Positions 1-10,224 of a stretch of 64,000 nt of DNA are shown piece by piece. The stretch comes from Bacteroidales bacterium M8 (GTDB taxonomy: Bacteria; Bacteroidota; Bacteroidia; Bacteroidales; Muribaculaceae), in assembly GCA_001689495.1 (NCBI GenBank), contig LUJS01000052.1, positions 62,001 through 126,000 of the forward strand, in the 5' to 3' direction. Every line of letters starts with the position of its first letter. The stretch's first letter is position 1. Position numbers and translations under genes: made by a program. Below the pieces are notes generated by a model. That model did no database searches and had not been told where the DNA came from. It saw only the letters and a program-made list of their open reading frames with translations.

Positions 1-1450
1 TGACACCCACCGAGTTGACGCAGCTCTCGACGACATAGTCAAGGGATTCCTTCAGCTTGTTCTGATCAACGTCGTGCTGATACTGTCCGACACCGATGCT
101 CTTGGGGTCTATCTTGACGAGCTCGGCCAGCGGATCAAGCAACCTGCGGCCTATGGAAACCGCGCCGCGCACCGTCACGTCCTGATTGGGAAATTCCTCG
201 CGGGCTACATCCGAGGCCGAATATATCGAGGCCCCGTTTTCATTGACGGTATATATCTGGACCTTGCGGGGAAAGATGACATCTCTCAGGAATCGTTCTG
301 TCTCGCGTCCGGCGGTACCGTTGCCGACAGCAATGGCGTCGATGCGATAGCGGTCCACCATATAGCAGAGAGTATCGGCCGCACCGACAAAATCGTTTGC
401 CGGCGGGGTGGGGTACACGACCTGATGCTCGAGCAGCATGCCCTGTTCGTCGAGAGCCACGACCTTGCAGCCCGTCCTGTATCCGGGATCTATTGCAAGC
501 ACGCGCTTGCGGCCCAGCGGGGCGGCAAGCAACAGCTGCCTCACGTTATCTGCAAAAAGCTGTATGGCCGAGGTATCGCTTTTCTCTTTTGTCAGGGCAG
601 CGATTTCGGTTTCTATCGACGGCCTCATGAGACGCTTGTATCCATCCTTGACAGCCGCCTTGACGACATCCGCAACCTCGGGCGACGCCGTAGGACGTAC
701 GAACATTCTGTTCAGGCGGTCTATCATCTCGTCATCGTCGATGCCTATGCTGACTCTGAGAATGCCTTCCTCCTCGCCGCGACGCATGGCAAGATAGCGA
801 TGCGAAGTGCATGTGCGCAACGGCTCGGAAAAGTCAAAATATATCTGATAGTTGGCGCCATCCTTTTCCTTGCCTTTTATGACCTTTGAAGTAATCACCG
901 CAGAACGCTGGAAACGCGATCTGACGATGCCACGGGCCTTTTCGCTCTCGTTGACCCATTCGGCAATTATATCCGAGGCACCGGCTATGGCCGCGGCGGT
1001 ATCGCCGTCTTTTGCAAACTTTCGGGCGGCATCCGCGGGATCCGAAAGTGTCTGCGACATTATCATCTTGGCCAAAGGCTCGTAACCGGCCGCTTTTGCA
1101 GCTTGGGCTCTGGTATTGCGTTTGGGCTTATAGGGCAGGTAGAGGTCCTCGAGGGCGACAGGGTCGAGAATCTCCTCGATTTTTGCATCGAGTTCCTCGG
1201 TCAACGCATTTTGCTCCTTGATGATGCCTCGGATATATTCCTTGCGCTTGTCGAGTTCGGCAAGTTCCTGATGACGTTTCATCACTGCATGCACGGTCAC
1301 CTCGTCCATGGCACCCGTCGCTTCCTTGCGATAGCGGGAAATGAAAGGGACAGTGGCACCTTCGTCAAGCAGCCTCAGACAGGCGGCTACATGTTTGCGC
1401 AAATGTGTGCCCAGTTCTTTGGTAATGATGTTGGCGTGTACGTTGACCAT
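1..1450 (-). CDS. tex: Tex-family transcription accessory protein, 3' end cut by window
   Basis: Reading the minus strand from 1450 gives MVNVHANIITKELGTHLRKH and stays open for 483 codons to the window edge. The last visible part contains ELVKIDPKSIGVGQYQHDVD, a hallmark of the Tex YqgF/helix-hairpin-helix core, so the missing part should hold the rest of the HhH region and the C-terminal S1 RNA-binding domain (the family is usually 700-780 residues). Tex is a cytoplasmic nucleic-acid-binding protein that influences transcription and stress responses. Its ATG overlaps the stop of the upstream phosphoesterase by one base (TAATG), so the two are translationally coupled. The family call is secure; completeness cannot be judged here. 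Confidence 0.95.
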   Translation of the reverse strand, partial: MVNVHANIITKELGTHLRKHVAACLRLLDEGATVPFISRYRKEATGAMDEVTVHAVMKRHQELAELDKRKEYIRGIIKEQNALTEELDAKIEEILDPVALEDLYLPYKPKRNTRAQAAKAAGYEPLAKMIMSQTLSDPADAARKFAKDGDTAAAIAGASDIIAEWVNESEKARGIVRSRFQRSAVITSKVIKGKEKDGANYQIYFDFSEPLRTCTSHRYLAMRRGEEEGILRVSIGIDDDEMIDRLNRMFVRPTASPEVADVVKAAVKDGYKRLMRPSIETEIAALTKEKSDTSAIQLFADNVRQLLLAAPLGRKRVLAIDPGYRTGCKVVALDEQGMLLEHQVVYPTPPANDFVGAADTLCYMVDRYRIDAIAVGNGTAGRETERFLRDVIFPRKVQIYTVNENGASIYSASDVAREEFPNQDVTVRGAVSIGRRLLDPLAELVKIDPKSIGVGQYQHDVDQNKLKESLDYVVESCVNSVGV

Positions 1451-2658
1451 TAGTTTGAATGAGGTTGTGAATCTTTTTTCTTAAGTGTGATGACGGTGAT
1501 TTCGGGTGTCGCGCCTATACGCGCCGGGAACCCGACGGTGCCTATGCCTATGTTGACATAGAGATTATGCTTTTTGTCCTTGTCCGCATACAGACCTCCC
1601 CAAGTGGGATACCTGAAAACGGCCGGAGAGAATCCGCCGACCTCCATCTGCATGGCATGGGTGTGCCCCGACAAGGTCAGTGGAATGTTGATGTCGGGAT
1701 TGTCCGCGATAGAGTCTGTCCAGTGCGCGGGATTGTGAGTCAGCAATATCTTGCTGACATTATCGCTGACATCGGGATATGCCTTTGCGAGCGAGCCGTA
1801 GACATGGAAGGGTGGATCTCCGATATTCTCGACACCTATAACGGCTATCGAGTCGCCGTCGCGTCTTATCATTTCGGTCTCGTTGAGCAGCAGACGCCAT
1901 CCCATATTGCCAATGGCATCGCGCAGATGCCTGCGGTCCGCCTCCTTGGCATCGTCAGTCGCCCAGTCAGAATAATCGCCGTAGTCGTGATTTCCGAGAA
2001 TGGCATAGACGCCATCGCGGGCTTGGAGTTCGGAGAGAGCGGTGACGTGCGGATCTATCTCGGATGACCGGGCGTTCACGATGTCGCCTGTAAAGAATAC
2101 GGCATCGGGATTGAGCGCGTTGATGCGCTCGACGACTTTACGGAGATATGAATCGTCATCGCCGTAAGTACCAGTATGCAGGTCTGAGATCTGGACAAAC
2201 CTGTATCCGTCAAAGGAGGCCGGCAGGCCCTCGATCTCCACTTCGGTCTCGCGGACGTCGATGTTGAATCTGTTGACAAGAGCGCCCCACCACATGGCCA
2301 CGAAGGCGGCGAGCGAGGCTAAGGCGCCGACGACCGGAAATGTCCGCAATCGTTTGCGACCGAACATCTCGGGCATCCTGCCAAGCAGATCTATTATGAC
2401 GAAAATATATTTGGCCAGATAGACGCTCAGATAACTGTAGAGCATCCACATGACCGCAAGCAGCGAACCCTCGCTGCCGCCACGGCGCGGAATGCATAGC
2501 GTGGCGACAAGGAATCCCCATAATATCACCGAGCTCCACAGTTGTATCCGTGCGGGGCGGGATGAGGTGAATCGGCGTCGACAGACCCGATAGATGTAAA
2601 GGTCAACCAGAAGGTTGACGACAATCAGTATTATGACGGGGACAAGAGGTAATCGCAT
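1450..2658 (-). CDS. Membrane-anchored calcineurin-like metallophosphoesterase
   Basis: The 402-residue protein has about four hydrophobic segments in its first 130 residues, then a metallophosphoesterase domain. Visible metal-ligand motifs are QISDLHTG (Asp159, His161), FFTGDIVN (about 188-195), GNHDYGD (222-228), LLTHNP and LSGHTHAMQ. This matches the YaeI/YkuE-type family, whose members include UDP-2,3-diacylglucosamine-type hydrolases and other phosphodiesterases; the substrate cannot be told from sequence. The catalytic domain follows the membrane anchor. The gene lies 6 bases after the acyltransferase gene and overlaps tex by one base, so it is the middle of a three-gene operon; a role at the membrane with the acyltransferase is only an inference. 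Confidence 0.9.
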   Translation of the reverse strand: MRLPLVPVIILIVVNLLVDLYIYRVCRRRFTSSRPARIQLWSSVILWGFLVATLCIPRRGGSEGSLLAVMWMLYSYLSVYLAKYIFVIIDLLGRMPEMFGRKRLRTFPVVGALASLAAFVAMWWGALVNRFNIDVRETEVEIEGLPASFDGYRFVQISDLHTGTYGDDDSYLRKVVERINALNPDAVFFTGDIVNARSSEIDPHVTALSELQARDGVYAILGNHDYGDYSDWATDDAKEADRRHLRDAIGNMGWRLLLNETEMIRRDGDSIAVIGVENIGDPPFHVYGSLAKAYPDVSDNVSKILLTHNPAHWTDSIADNPDINIPLTLSGHTHAMQMEVGGFSPAVFRYPTWGGLYADKDKKHNLYVNIGIGTVGFPARIGATPEITVITLKKKDSQPHSN

Positions 2659-2664
2659 GAAATA

Positions 2665-3831
2665 TTAACAATAACCCGTGGCAAGGAGTTTATTGCGGAG
2701 CGGATTTGCATACATGGTATACATGTATGTCCTCATGAAATTGCGTTCCTGTACGGTTATGTCAGGAACGTCTACCTTGTCAAGCTGGCCTTCGATATAT
2801 GCCTCGACCTGCATGGCCTCCTCGCGTGTATAGCGGTCGGTATACATGTCCGTGTCGAATGCCTTGTCATAGGTGACATAATTGATGGGGAAGATTCTGT
2901 AGCCACCGTGAATGCCGCAGTCGATATTGTGGCAAACGCGGTCGATGACCTCGTTCTTGTCAATGTCGTCGCCCATTGACTGAATCAGAGGGGTGAGGCA
3001 GGATGCGAAGGAGATGTGAATGCGGCCCTTGAAACCGAGCAGACCTGTCTCCATGGCAAAGAGGTCGTCATGCTGGGTCTTCTTGAACGAGGGGTCGCGA
3101 TGGCTCAGGAGATACTCGCGCGCCTTGAGATAGTCGTTGGGATCGTATTCATAGGATATGGCGACAGGGAATATGTTGATGTCGGCCAGATTGGCGGCGA
3201 CATGGCCCGGGCCCTCGAGGGCAAGCATCTTCAGGACGCTCTTCTGCGTGCGGTCGCTCGAGTCTTTGGCTCGGCCTTCGCGCTGGGCAATCCAGATGCT
3301 CTCGTTTTTGGTATTTATGGCATGGTGGATGTATCCCGAGAGCTGGCGGGCGGCATCAAGAGCCTGACGTGTAGGGAGATTGCGCTTGACAATGAAACTG
3401 CCGTTGAGCTTGACAAGATGTGTGATCCAGTCGTAGATAAGGAGATTGTCGCCGATGGCGACCTCGGAGGTCGGCATGCCCTTGTGCAGGAAACAGAGAT
3501 TGAGGAACGAGGCGTCGAGCACGATGTCGCGATGGTTGGACATGAATGTGTATGAGCAACCGGGTTTTACATGCTCGATACCTGACGATGTGATGCCTGA
3601 GGTTGTATTGCGTTCGAGCTGTTCGAGAAATCCCTGCATGATGCGCGTCTGGAAATCGCGCTTGCCGGTACAGCTCTTGAGGGTCTTAATGAAGGTCGGG
3701 AAGTCTACATCGGGGAGTACCCACCTGACTGCGTGTTCAAATCCGGGTTCAGAAGCCAGTTTGTCTATATTTTCGGCGAAATGCGCGTCGTCGTAGGGTG
3801 CTATCTCTGAATAATCCATATATGCGTTCAT
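2665..3831 (-). CDS. 1-acyl-sn-glycerol-3-phosphate acyltransferase-like protein
   Basis: A 388-residue protein of the LPLAT/PlsB-PlsC superfamily as found in Bacteroidales. The acceptor-site motif reads SNHRDIVLD (residues 98-106), followed by GDNLLIYDWI, SFIVKRNLPTRQ and WIAQREGRAKD, the last corresponding to the phosphate-binding EGT/EGR block. The Asp comes six residues after the His, whereas canonical enzymes have HX4D. It probably transfers acyl groups in phospholipid or acyl-lipid synthesis at the inner membrane; acceptor unknown. A good promoter lies at 3917-3947, giving a leader of about 80 bases. It starts the operon acyltransferase, phosphoesterase, tex. Confidence 0.85.
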   Translation of the reverse strand: MNAYMDYSEIAPYDDAHFAENIDKLASEPGFEHAVRWVLPDVDFPTFIKTLKSCTGKRDFQTRIMQGFLEQLERNTTSGITSSGIEHVKPGCSYTFMSNHRDIVLDASFLNLCFLHKGMPTSEVAIGDNLLIYDWITHLVKLNGSFIVKRNLPTRQALDAARQLSGYIHHAINTKNESIWIAQREGRAKDSSDRTQKSVLKMLALEGPGHVAANLADINIFPVAISYEYDPNDYLKAREYLLSHRDPSFKKTQHDDLFAMETGLLGFKGRIHISFASCLTPLIQSMGDDIDKNEVIDRVCHNIDCGIHGGYRIFPINYVTYDKAFDTDMYTDRYTREEAMQVEAYIEGQLDKVDVPDITVQERNFMRTYMYTMYANPLRNKLLATGYC

Positions 3832-3916
3832 TATCCGCGTTTAAGAAAAGATGATTCTGAGGCGTGTCCGGGCCGGAAACAGAGCCGACGGACATCCAAC
3901 AAAACAATATTCGTGT

Positions 3917-3947
3917 CAAAGTTAGGGCTTTTATCCCTACTTTGCAA
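3917..3947 (-). promoter_or_regulatory. Bacteroidota promoter for the acyltransferase operon
   Basis: On the minus strand TTG (3947-3945) is followed after 20 bases by TAACTTTG (3924-3917), matching the TTG / TAnnTTTG pattern used by the Bacteroidota primary sigma factor. Transcription should start near 3910. Confidence 0.75.
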
Positions 3948-4006
3948 TAGCTGCGGATAACAATTTGTCAATCCGCATCATACAATTAAGTTTTTTTGAC
4001 AATAAG

Positions 4007-4055
4007 TGACGGCCGTCGCCCTTGATGCCTTCACGGGAAAAGACGACGGCCGTCA
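4007..4055 (-). terminator. Long inverted repeat just after fucO
   Basis: Two perfect 12-base arms, TGACGGCCGTCG (4007-4018) and CGACGGCCGTCA (4044-4055), flank a 25-base loop and start 6 bases past the fucO stop. Each arm also contains the 10-base palindrome GACGGCCGTC. No U-tract follows on the minus strand, so it may be a Rho-aided stop or a protein-binding site rather than an intrinsic terminator. Confidence 0.55.
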
Positions 4056-4060
4056 GTTTA

Positions 4061-5215
4061 TCAGAGTGCCTTGCGATAAAGCTCAAGGACATCCTCGCGG
4101 CTGCAGTCGCGGGGGTTGCCGGGCGTGCAGACGTCGGCCATCGCAGCGTCGGCAAGACGCTCGAGGTCAGACTCCTTGACGCCAAGCTCGGAGAGATGCT
4201 GGGGAATGCCTACGCGAACTGCGAGATCCTTGACGGCCTTGACAGCGGCGTCGGCGGCCTCCTGCTGTGTCATGCCGGGCACGTATACGTCCATTGCCTT
4301 TGCGATGGTGGTGTATTTGTCAAGAGCGGCGGGAGCGTTGTATTCCATCACGAGCGGGAGCAGAAGTGCATTGGCCACGCCATGGGGGATGTCGAAGATT
4401 GCGCCGAGAGGATGTGCCATGCCGTGGACGAGGCCGAGGCCTACGTTAGAGAATGCCATACCGGCGATATACTGTGCCACGGCCATGCCGTTGCGTGCCT
4501 CGGCGTCCGAGGGGTTGTTTACGGCTGTCTCGAGATAGCGGTTGATCATCTCGATGGCCTTGATCTCGAACATGTCGCTCATCTCCCAAGCGCCCTTGGT
4601 GATAAGGCCCTCGATGGCGTGGGTGAGTGCGTCGAGACCTGTCGAGGCGGTGAGGCCGCGGGGCAGGGTATACATCAGCTCGGCATCTACGATGGCAATG
4701 GCGGGGATGTCGTTGGGGTCGACGCAGACCATCTTTTTCTGGTTCTTCTCGTCGGTGATGACATAGTTGATTGTCACCTCGGCGGCTGTGCCTGCGGTTG
4801 TGGGCAGGGCTATGACGGGAACAGACTTGCTGTGGGTGGGAGCGACGCCTTCGAGCGACACGACATCGGCAAACTCGGGATTATTGGTGATGATGCCGAT
4901 GGCCTTTGACGTATCAATGGACGATCCGCCGCCGATGGCGACGATGAAATCGGCTCCGGATTCGGCAAAAGCCTTGACACCGGCGTTTACGTTTGCCACG
5001 GTGGGATTGGGCTTTACGTCGCTGAAAACCTCATAGGGAATGGATGCCTTGTCGAGCACCTCGAGCACCTTGGCTGCGACTCCGAACTTGATGAGATCCT
5101 TGTCGGTGACAACGAGGGCCTTGTGGAGACCGAGGCGTTTGATTTCCTGAGGAAGCACCTCGCGGGCTCCGGGACCGAAGTACGACACTTCGTTGAGTAC
5201 AAATCTGTTAACCAT
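4061..5215 (-). CDS. fucO: Lactaldehyde reductase (iron-dependent alcohol dehydrogenase)
   Basis: The 384-residue protein starts MVNRFVLNEVSYFGPGAREV and matches FucO over its whole length. It has the NAD-binding block GGGSSIDTSKAIGII, the family segment PTTAGTAAEVTINYVITDE, and the iron-ligand region with DALTHAIEG and HGMAHPLGAIFDIPHG. FucO reduces L-lactaldehyde to 1,2-propanediol during anaerobic fucose or rhamnose breakdown. No other fucose or rhamnose genes are beside it, so here it stands alone, with its own promoter at 5258-5288 and an inverted repeat after its stop. A related 1,2-propanediol oxidoreductase role is possible, but the match to FucO is strong. Confidence 0.93.
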   Translation of the reverse strand: MVNRFVLNEVSYFGPGAREVLPQEIKRLGLHKALVVTDKDLIKFGVAAKVLEVLDKASIPYEVFSDVKPNPTVANVNAGVKAFAESGADFIVAIGGGSSIDTSKAIGIITNNPEFADVVSLEGVAPTHSKSVPVIALPTTAGTAAEVTINYVITDEKNQKKMVCVDPNDIPAIAIVDAELMYTLPRGLTASTGLDALTHAIEGLITKGAWEMSDMFEIKAIEMINRYLETAVNNPSDAEARNGMAVAQYIAGMAFSNVGLGLVHGMAHPLGAIFDIPHGVANALLLPLVMEYNAPAALDKYTTIAKAMDVYVPGMTQQEAADAAVKAVKDLAVRVGIPQHLSELGVKESDLERLADAAMADVCTPGNPRDCSREDVLELYRKAL

Positions 5216-5257
5216 GCTTTTCTTGATATTATCTGATGAATGTGAGGAAATTTTTTA

Positions 5258-5288
5258 CAAAAATAGTGAATTAACGCAAAACGACCAA
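5258..5288 (-). promoter_or_regulatory. Bacteroidota promoter for fucO
   Basis: TTG (5288-5286), 20 bases, then TATTTTTG (5265-5258) on the minus strand, about 40 bases upstream of the fucO ATG. Confidence 0.75.
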
Positions 5289-5417
5289 TTAAAAAGAGAT
5301 GAACTTTTGCCGAAATGCGGACGTTGTAATGATGTAACGATTCAACTATTTATTCATCACAACGCAGGGATTGATATTCCACCCGCACTTTTCAGGAAAG
5401 AAGAGGAAGCGGCCAAA

Positions 5418-5466
5418 CGGAAGGCTCCCGCCACTATCCGGTCGGATTGTTGGCGGGAGCCTTCCG
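5418..5466 (-). terminator. Strong hairpin ending the panC-capA operon
   Basis: Perfect 16-base arms CGGAAGGCTCCCGCCA (5418-5433) and TGGCGGGAGCCTTCCG (5451-5466) with a 17-base loop, 16 bases past the capA stop. A short TTT follows on the minus strand. Confidence 0.85.
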
Positions 5467-5482
5467 TTGCTTGGTCTCGAAT

Positions 5483-6565
5483 TTACTCTACGCTGTTATA
5501 GTCGGAGACAGAGAGTGTATCTTCGGGTACGTTCTTGTTGTGCGCATTGAAGATCCGTCGGGCATTGCGGCTGAAGACATCGCGGTTGCCACGCGACGAG
5601 GGGTGTATCTCGTCAGATTCGGCCGGGAGCAATCTGTAGTTATCGCCTTTGCCAACCGGAGGCTGCACGAACACGAGTCTGTATGATGCATCCTTGACAT
5701 AGGCACGTCTGAGAAGATCGCGTCCGAGAGACACACGCACCATGGCGCCGCCTCGGGTATCCGCCGTCCTCATCGCCGAGATGAAATTGCCCAGCGAGTA
5801 GACCGTCAGTGCCGGACGTCCGTCACTCTGCCCGGACAGTTCCATGGGCTGTATGACGTGGGGATGGGAGCCGATGACCAGCTCGACGCCGAGAGACCTG
5901 ATATATTCGGCAAGAGACTTCTGTCCGGCGTTGGGGAGGAGCTTGTACTCGTCGCCCCAATGTATGCAGACGGCAATAAGCTCTGCTCCGGCCTCGCGGG
6001 CATCCTTGACATCCGAGGCTATCAGATCGCGGTCGATATAGTCAATCTCGACGGGTGTCCGTTTGGATATGCCGTTTGTGCCGTAGGTATAGTTGAGGAA
6101 TGCTATCTTGAATCCGTTTATATCCCTGATAAGCGGCAGACATTCGCGCCTGTGGGCTGCATCGCGATAGATTCCGAGCCACGGCACGCCGTTCTGCTCG
6201 AATGTCGTTATGGTGCGTAGCAGACCTTTGTCCCTGCGGTCGAGGATGTGATTGTTGGCCGAGAGCATGAGGTCGAATCCGGCATCCGTGAGAGCGGACA
6301 GATAATTGTCGTGAGCGCAGAACATCGGATAACCAGAATACGGAGCTCCGCCCAGAGGCGTCTCAAGATTTACCACGGCATAGTCGGCCGATTCGATGTA
6401 TGGCTTGAGCGATTCGAAATATGGCGAATAGTCAAGCGATCCGTCAGGCTGTCGCGCGGCGTCTATCTGCCGCTGGTGCTGCATGGCATCACCGGCAAAG
6501 ACAAGTTCGGCATGGTCTGTCGGAACGAGCAGCGAGGCTATGGCGAGGAGAATCTCGAGCATCAT
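5483..6565 (-). CDS. CapA-family metallophosphatase-like protein
   Basis: A 360-residue protein with a hydrophobic N-terminus (LEILLAIASLLVP) suggesting export, then the CapA/PgsA metallophosphatase-like fold. Visible motifs are FAGDAMQHQ, YAVVNLETPLGG, LSANNHILDR, VCIHWGDEY and IGSHPHVIQPMEL, which carry the expected metal-binding Asp, His and Asn residues. Such proteins occur in poly-gamma-glutamate systems, but no pgs or cap partners are nearby, so the substrate is unknown. It is the last gene of the panC operon, 6 bases after folD, and is followed by a strong terminator. The first of two adjacent ATGs (6565) is used; the second would remove one residue. Confidence 0.88.
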   Translation of the reverse strand: MMLEILLAIASLLVPTDHAELVFAGDAMQHQRQIDAARQPDGSLDYSPYFESLKPYIESADYAVVNLETPLGGAPYSGYPMFCAHDNYLSALTDAGFDLMLSANNHILDRRDKGLLRTITTFEQNGVPWLGIYRDAAHRRECLPLIRDINGFKIAFLNYTYGTNGISKRTPVEIDYIDRDLIASDVKDAREAGAELIAVCIHWGDEYKLLPNAGQKSLAEYIRSLGVELVIGSHPHVIQPMELSGQSDGRPALTVYSLGNFISAMRTADTRGGAMVRVSLGRDLLRRAYVKDASYRLVFVQPPVGKGDNYRLLPAESDEIHPSSRGNRDVFSRNARRIFNAHNKNVPEDTLSVSDYNSVE

Positions 6566-6571
6566 TCAGCG

Positions 6572-7453
6572 TCAGGAATAGATCTCTTTCTTGGCGGCGA
6601 GCAGGGTGTTCTTCATCAGCGAGCAGATGGTCATGGGACCGACACCGCCGGGAACAGGTGTGATGAAAGAACATTTGGGTGCTACATTCTCGAAATCGAC
6701 ATCGCCGCGCAGACGGAATCCGCTCTTGCGGGTGGGGTCGGGTACGCGAGTGGTGCCGACGTCGATTATGGTGGCTCCGGGCTTGACCATGTCTTCGGTC
6801 ACGAAACCGGGTTGGCCGAGGGCTGCGATTATTATGTCTGCCTCGGCGCATATCTCCTTGAGATTCTCGGACGCGCTGTGTAGGACTGAGACGGTGGCGT
6901 TGCCGGGATTGGCCTTCTGCATCATCAGGTTTGCCACGGGCTTGCCTACGATGTTGCTGCGGCCGAGAACGGCGCAGCGCTTGCCCTTGGTCTCGACGCC
7001 ATATCTGCGCAGCAGTTCGATGATGCCGGCGGGTGTCGCCGAAACGAAGCAGGGGAGACCTATGGACATGCGTCCGACATTGACGGGATGGAAACCGTCG
7101 ACATCCTTGCGATAGTCGATGGCCTCGATGATACGCTGCTCTGAGATATGGCGGGGGAGGGGGAGCTGGACAATGAAGCCGTCCACCTCGGGGTCGTTGT
7201 TGAGTGATTCGATTGTCTCGAGGAGTTTCTCTTCGGTCACGTCGTCCTCAAAGCGTATCAGGGTCGATTTGAACCCGCATACCTCGCAGGCCTTTACCTT
7301 GTTGGCGACATAGGTTTCCGAACCTCCGTCATGGCCAACGAGAATGGCCACGAGATGGGGTCGACGCTTGCCGGCCGCAACCATGGCATCAACTTCGGCC
7401 GCGATCTCATGCTTGATGTCCTCGGCTACTTTTTTTCCGTCGATAAGTGTCAT
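6572..7453 (-). CDS. folD: Methylenetetrahydrofolate dehydrogenase / cyclohydrolase
   Basis: The 293-residue enzyme interconverts 5,10-methylene-, 5,10-methenyl- and 10-formyl-tetrahydrofolate in the cytoplasm. It shows the catalytic segment SETYVANKVKAC with the Tyr and Lys of the YxxxK motif, the folate-binding loop VQLPLPRH, the nucleotide-binding GRSNIVGKPVA and the C-terminal TPVPGGVGPMT. Length is normal. It sits 25 bases after ffh and 6 bases before capA. Its 10-formyl product feeds purine synthesis; PurT in this window supplies an alternative folate-free step. Confidence 0.97.
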   Translation of the reverse strand: MTLIDGKKVAEDIKHEIAAEVDAMVAAGKRRPHLVAILVGHDGGSETYVANKVKACEVCGFKSTLIRFEDDVTEEKLLETIESLNNDPEVDGFIVQLPLPRHISEQRIIEAIDYRKDVDGFHPVNVGRMSIGLPCFVSATPAGIIELLRRYGVETKGKRCAVLGRSNIVGKPVANLMMQKANPGNATVSVLHSASENLKEICAEADIIIAALGQPGFVTEDMVKPGATIIDVGTTRVPDPTRKSGFRLRGDVDFENVAPKCSFITPVPGGVGPMTICSLMKNTLLAAKKEIYS

Positions 7454-7478
7454 AGCTCTGTTGTTTTGCTGTGTTGAG

Positions 7479-8813
<1,335 letters not shown>

Positions 8814-8842
8814 GGGTTTTACTTATATATAAGGTGTGGGGG

Positions 8843-9196
8843 TCAGTTGACTAACAGATTTGTGTTCGAGTCAGGGAAGATGACTTTGGGCTTGAACTCC
8901 TTGGCCTCCTCGGGCGTCATCGAGGCATAGCAGATGATGATGACGATGTCTCCGACCTGAACCTTGCGGGCTGCAGCGCCGTTCAGACACACTACGCCCG
9001 AACCTCTGTGGCCTGCGATGGTATAGGTGTCAAAGCGTTCGCCATTATTATTGTTGACGATATAGACTCTTTCTCCGGGAAGGATTCCGGCAGCATCGAG
9101 CAGGTCTTGGTCGATGGTTATGCTGCCTATATAATCCAGACACGCCTCGGTTACACGCACGCGGTGTATCTTGGCTTTGAGCATTTCGATCATCAT
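8843..9196 (-). CDS. panD: Aspartate 1-decarboxylase proenzyme
   Basis: The 117-residue pyruvoyl enzyme makes beta-alanine from aspartate for pantothenate synthesis. The self-cleavage site is visible as YIGSITID, with cleavage expected between Gly24 and Ser25, and the downstream HRGSGVVCLNGAAAR and VIIICYA segments are typical. The first ATG (9196) shares one base with the panC stop (TGATG), which favours it, although the second Met two residues on is also possible. PanC directly upstream uses the beta-alanine, so the two form the terminal pantothenate module. Confidence 0.97.
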   Translation of the reverse strand: MMIEMLKAKIHRVRVTEACLDYIGSITIDQDLLDAAGILPGERVYIVNNNNGERFDTYTIAGHRGSGVVCLNGAAARKVQVGDIVIIICYASMTPEEAKEFKPKVIFPDSNTNLLVN

Positions 9197-10044
9197 CAGG
9201 CCTGAGGGTATTTGATGTTATCAATCAGGCGCACGTCGCCACAATAGCAGGTGATGCAGCCGACGGGCTGAGTGCTGTCCGCCCAATTCTCTATGGGTTG
9301 CATGGTCGCGGCGTCAACGATCTCGAAATACTCGACTTCCATGAACGGGAACTGGTTGAGCACGGAAACCACCTTTTCTTTCACATCCTTGAGAGACAGC
9401 TCCTTAGCCCATATAAGGCTACTTCTGAGAACCAGAGAGATAGCCGGGGCAATGGAGCGCTGTTCGGCCGAAAGTCGTACATTTCTCGAGCTAAGTGCAA
9501 GACCGTCAGACTCTCTGAGAATGGGACAATCCACAATCTCGAGATTCTTGAAGCCCTCAAGCTCGACCATGCGGCGAATCACGGCTATCTGCTGGAAGTC
9601 CTTCTCGCCGAAATAGGCGCGCGTGGGCTCTGTAAAAGAGAATAACTTGCTGACAATCTGTGCGACTCCGTTGAAATGTCCGGGCCTCATGGCACCTTCC
9701 ATGACTTCGGCCACGGGGCCGAGATCGAACACTCGGGTGTCAGGTTCGGGATAAATCTCGCTGACAGAGGGTATGAAAGCATAATCGACACCTGCCGATT
9801 CGAGCAAGGCTGCATCTGCTTCCTCGGTGCGGGGATAGGTGGCGAGATCGTTCGGATTGTTGAACTGGGTGGGGTTTACAAAGACGCTGACGACAACAGT
9901 GTCGTTTTCGGCACGGGCCCGGTCTACGAGAGACTTGTGCCCGGCGTGAAGCGCGCCCATGGTGGGCACAAGGCCGATTGAGCCTTTGGCGCGGGCCGAA
10001 TCCAATTTTTCTTTTAATTCAGCGACAGTGCGGATTATTTCCAT
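9196..10044 (-). CDS. panC: Pantothenate synthetase
   Basis: The 282-residue enzyme joins pantoate and beta-alanine using ATP. It has the HIGH-like PTMGALHAGHKSLV, the VFVNPTQFNNPNDLATYPRT block, GAMRPGHFNGVAQIVSKLF and the KMSKS-like SRNVRLS. Length is normal. It opens a five-gene operon panC-panD-ffh-folD-capA with a good promoter at 10100-10130 and a leader of about 50 bases. Pantoate-forming panB and panE are not in the window; CoaBC acting later in the same pathway is at 55.1-56.3 kb. Confidence 0.97.
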   Translation of the reverse strand: MEIIRTVAELKEKLDSARAKGSIGLVPTMGALHAGHKSLVDRARAENDTVVVSVFVNPTQFNNPNDLATYPRTEEADAALLESAGVDYAFIPSVSEIYPEPDTRVFDLGPVAEVMEGAMRPGHFNGVAQIVSKLFSFTEPTRAYFGEKDFQQIAVIRRMVELEGFKNLEIVDCPILRESDGLALSSRNVRLSAEQRSIAPAISLVLRSSLIWAKELSLKDVKEKVVSVLNQFPFMEVEYFEIVDAATMQPIENWADSTQPVGCITCYCGDVRLIDNIKYPQA

Positions 10045-10099
10045 TTCTGTTTATGAGATAATTTGAGCGAGGCGGCCATAGGCTGCCAAATTCAAGGTG

Positions 10100-10130
10100 C
10101 AAAATTACACATTATTCCGATACGGAGCAA
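10100..10130 (-). promoter_or_regulatory. Bacteroidota promoter for the panC operon
   Basis: TTG (10130-10128), 20 bases, then TAATTTTG (10107-10100) on the minus strand; predicted start near 10093. Confidence 0.78.
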
Positions 10131-10224
10131 ATATTAGCCTCCTTAAATATATAAGGTCAAAATCACATAATTACTATTATGTAAAGTAGCGCATTCATAT
10201 TATCTACCCTAACGGGCGTCGGGG

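Noticed and set aside
5193..5501. 102-codon plus-strand open frame between fucO and capA
   Set aside because: It overlaps the fucO start, the fucO promoter and the operon terminator, and has no coding character.
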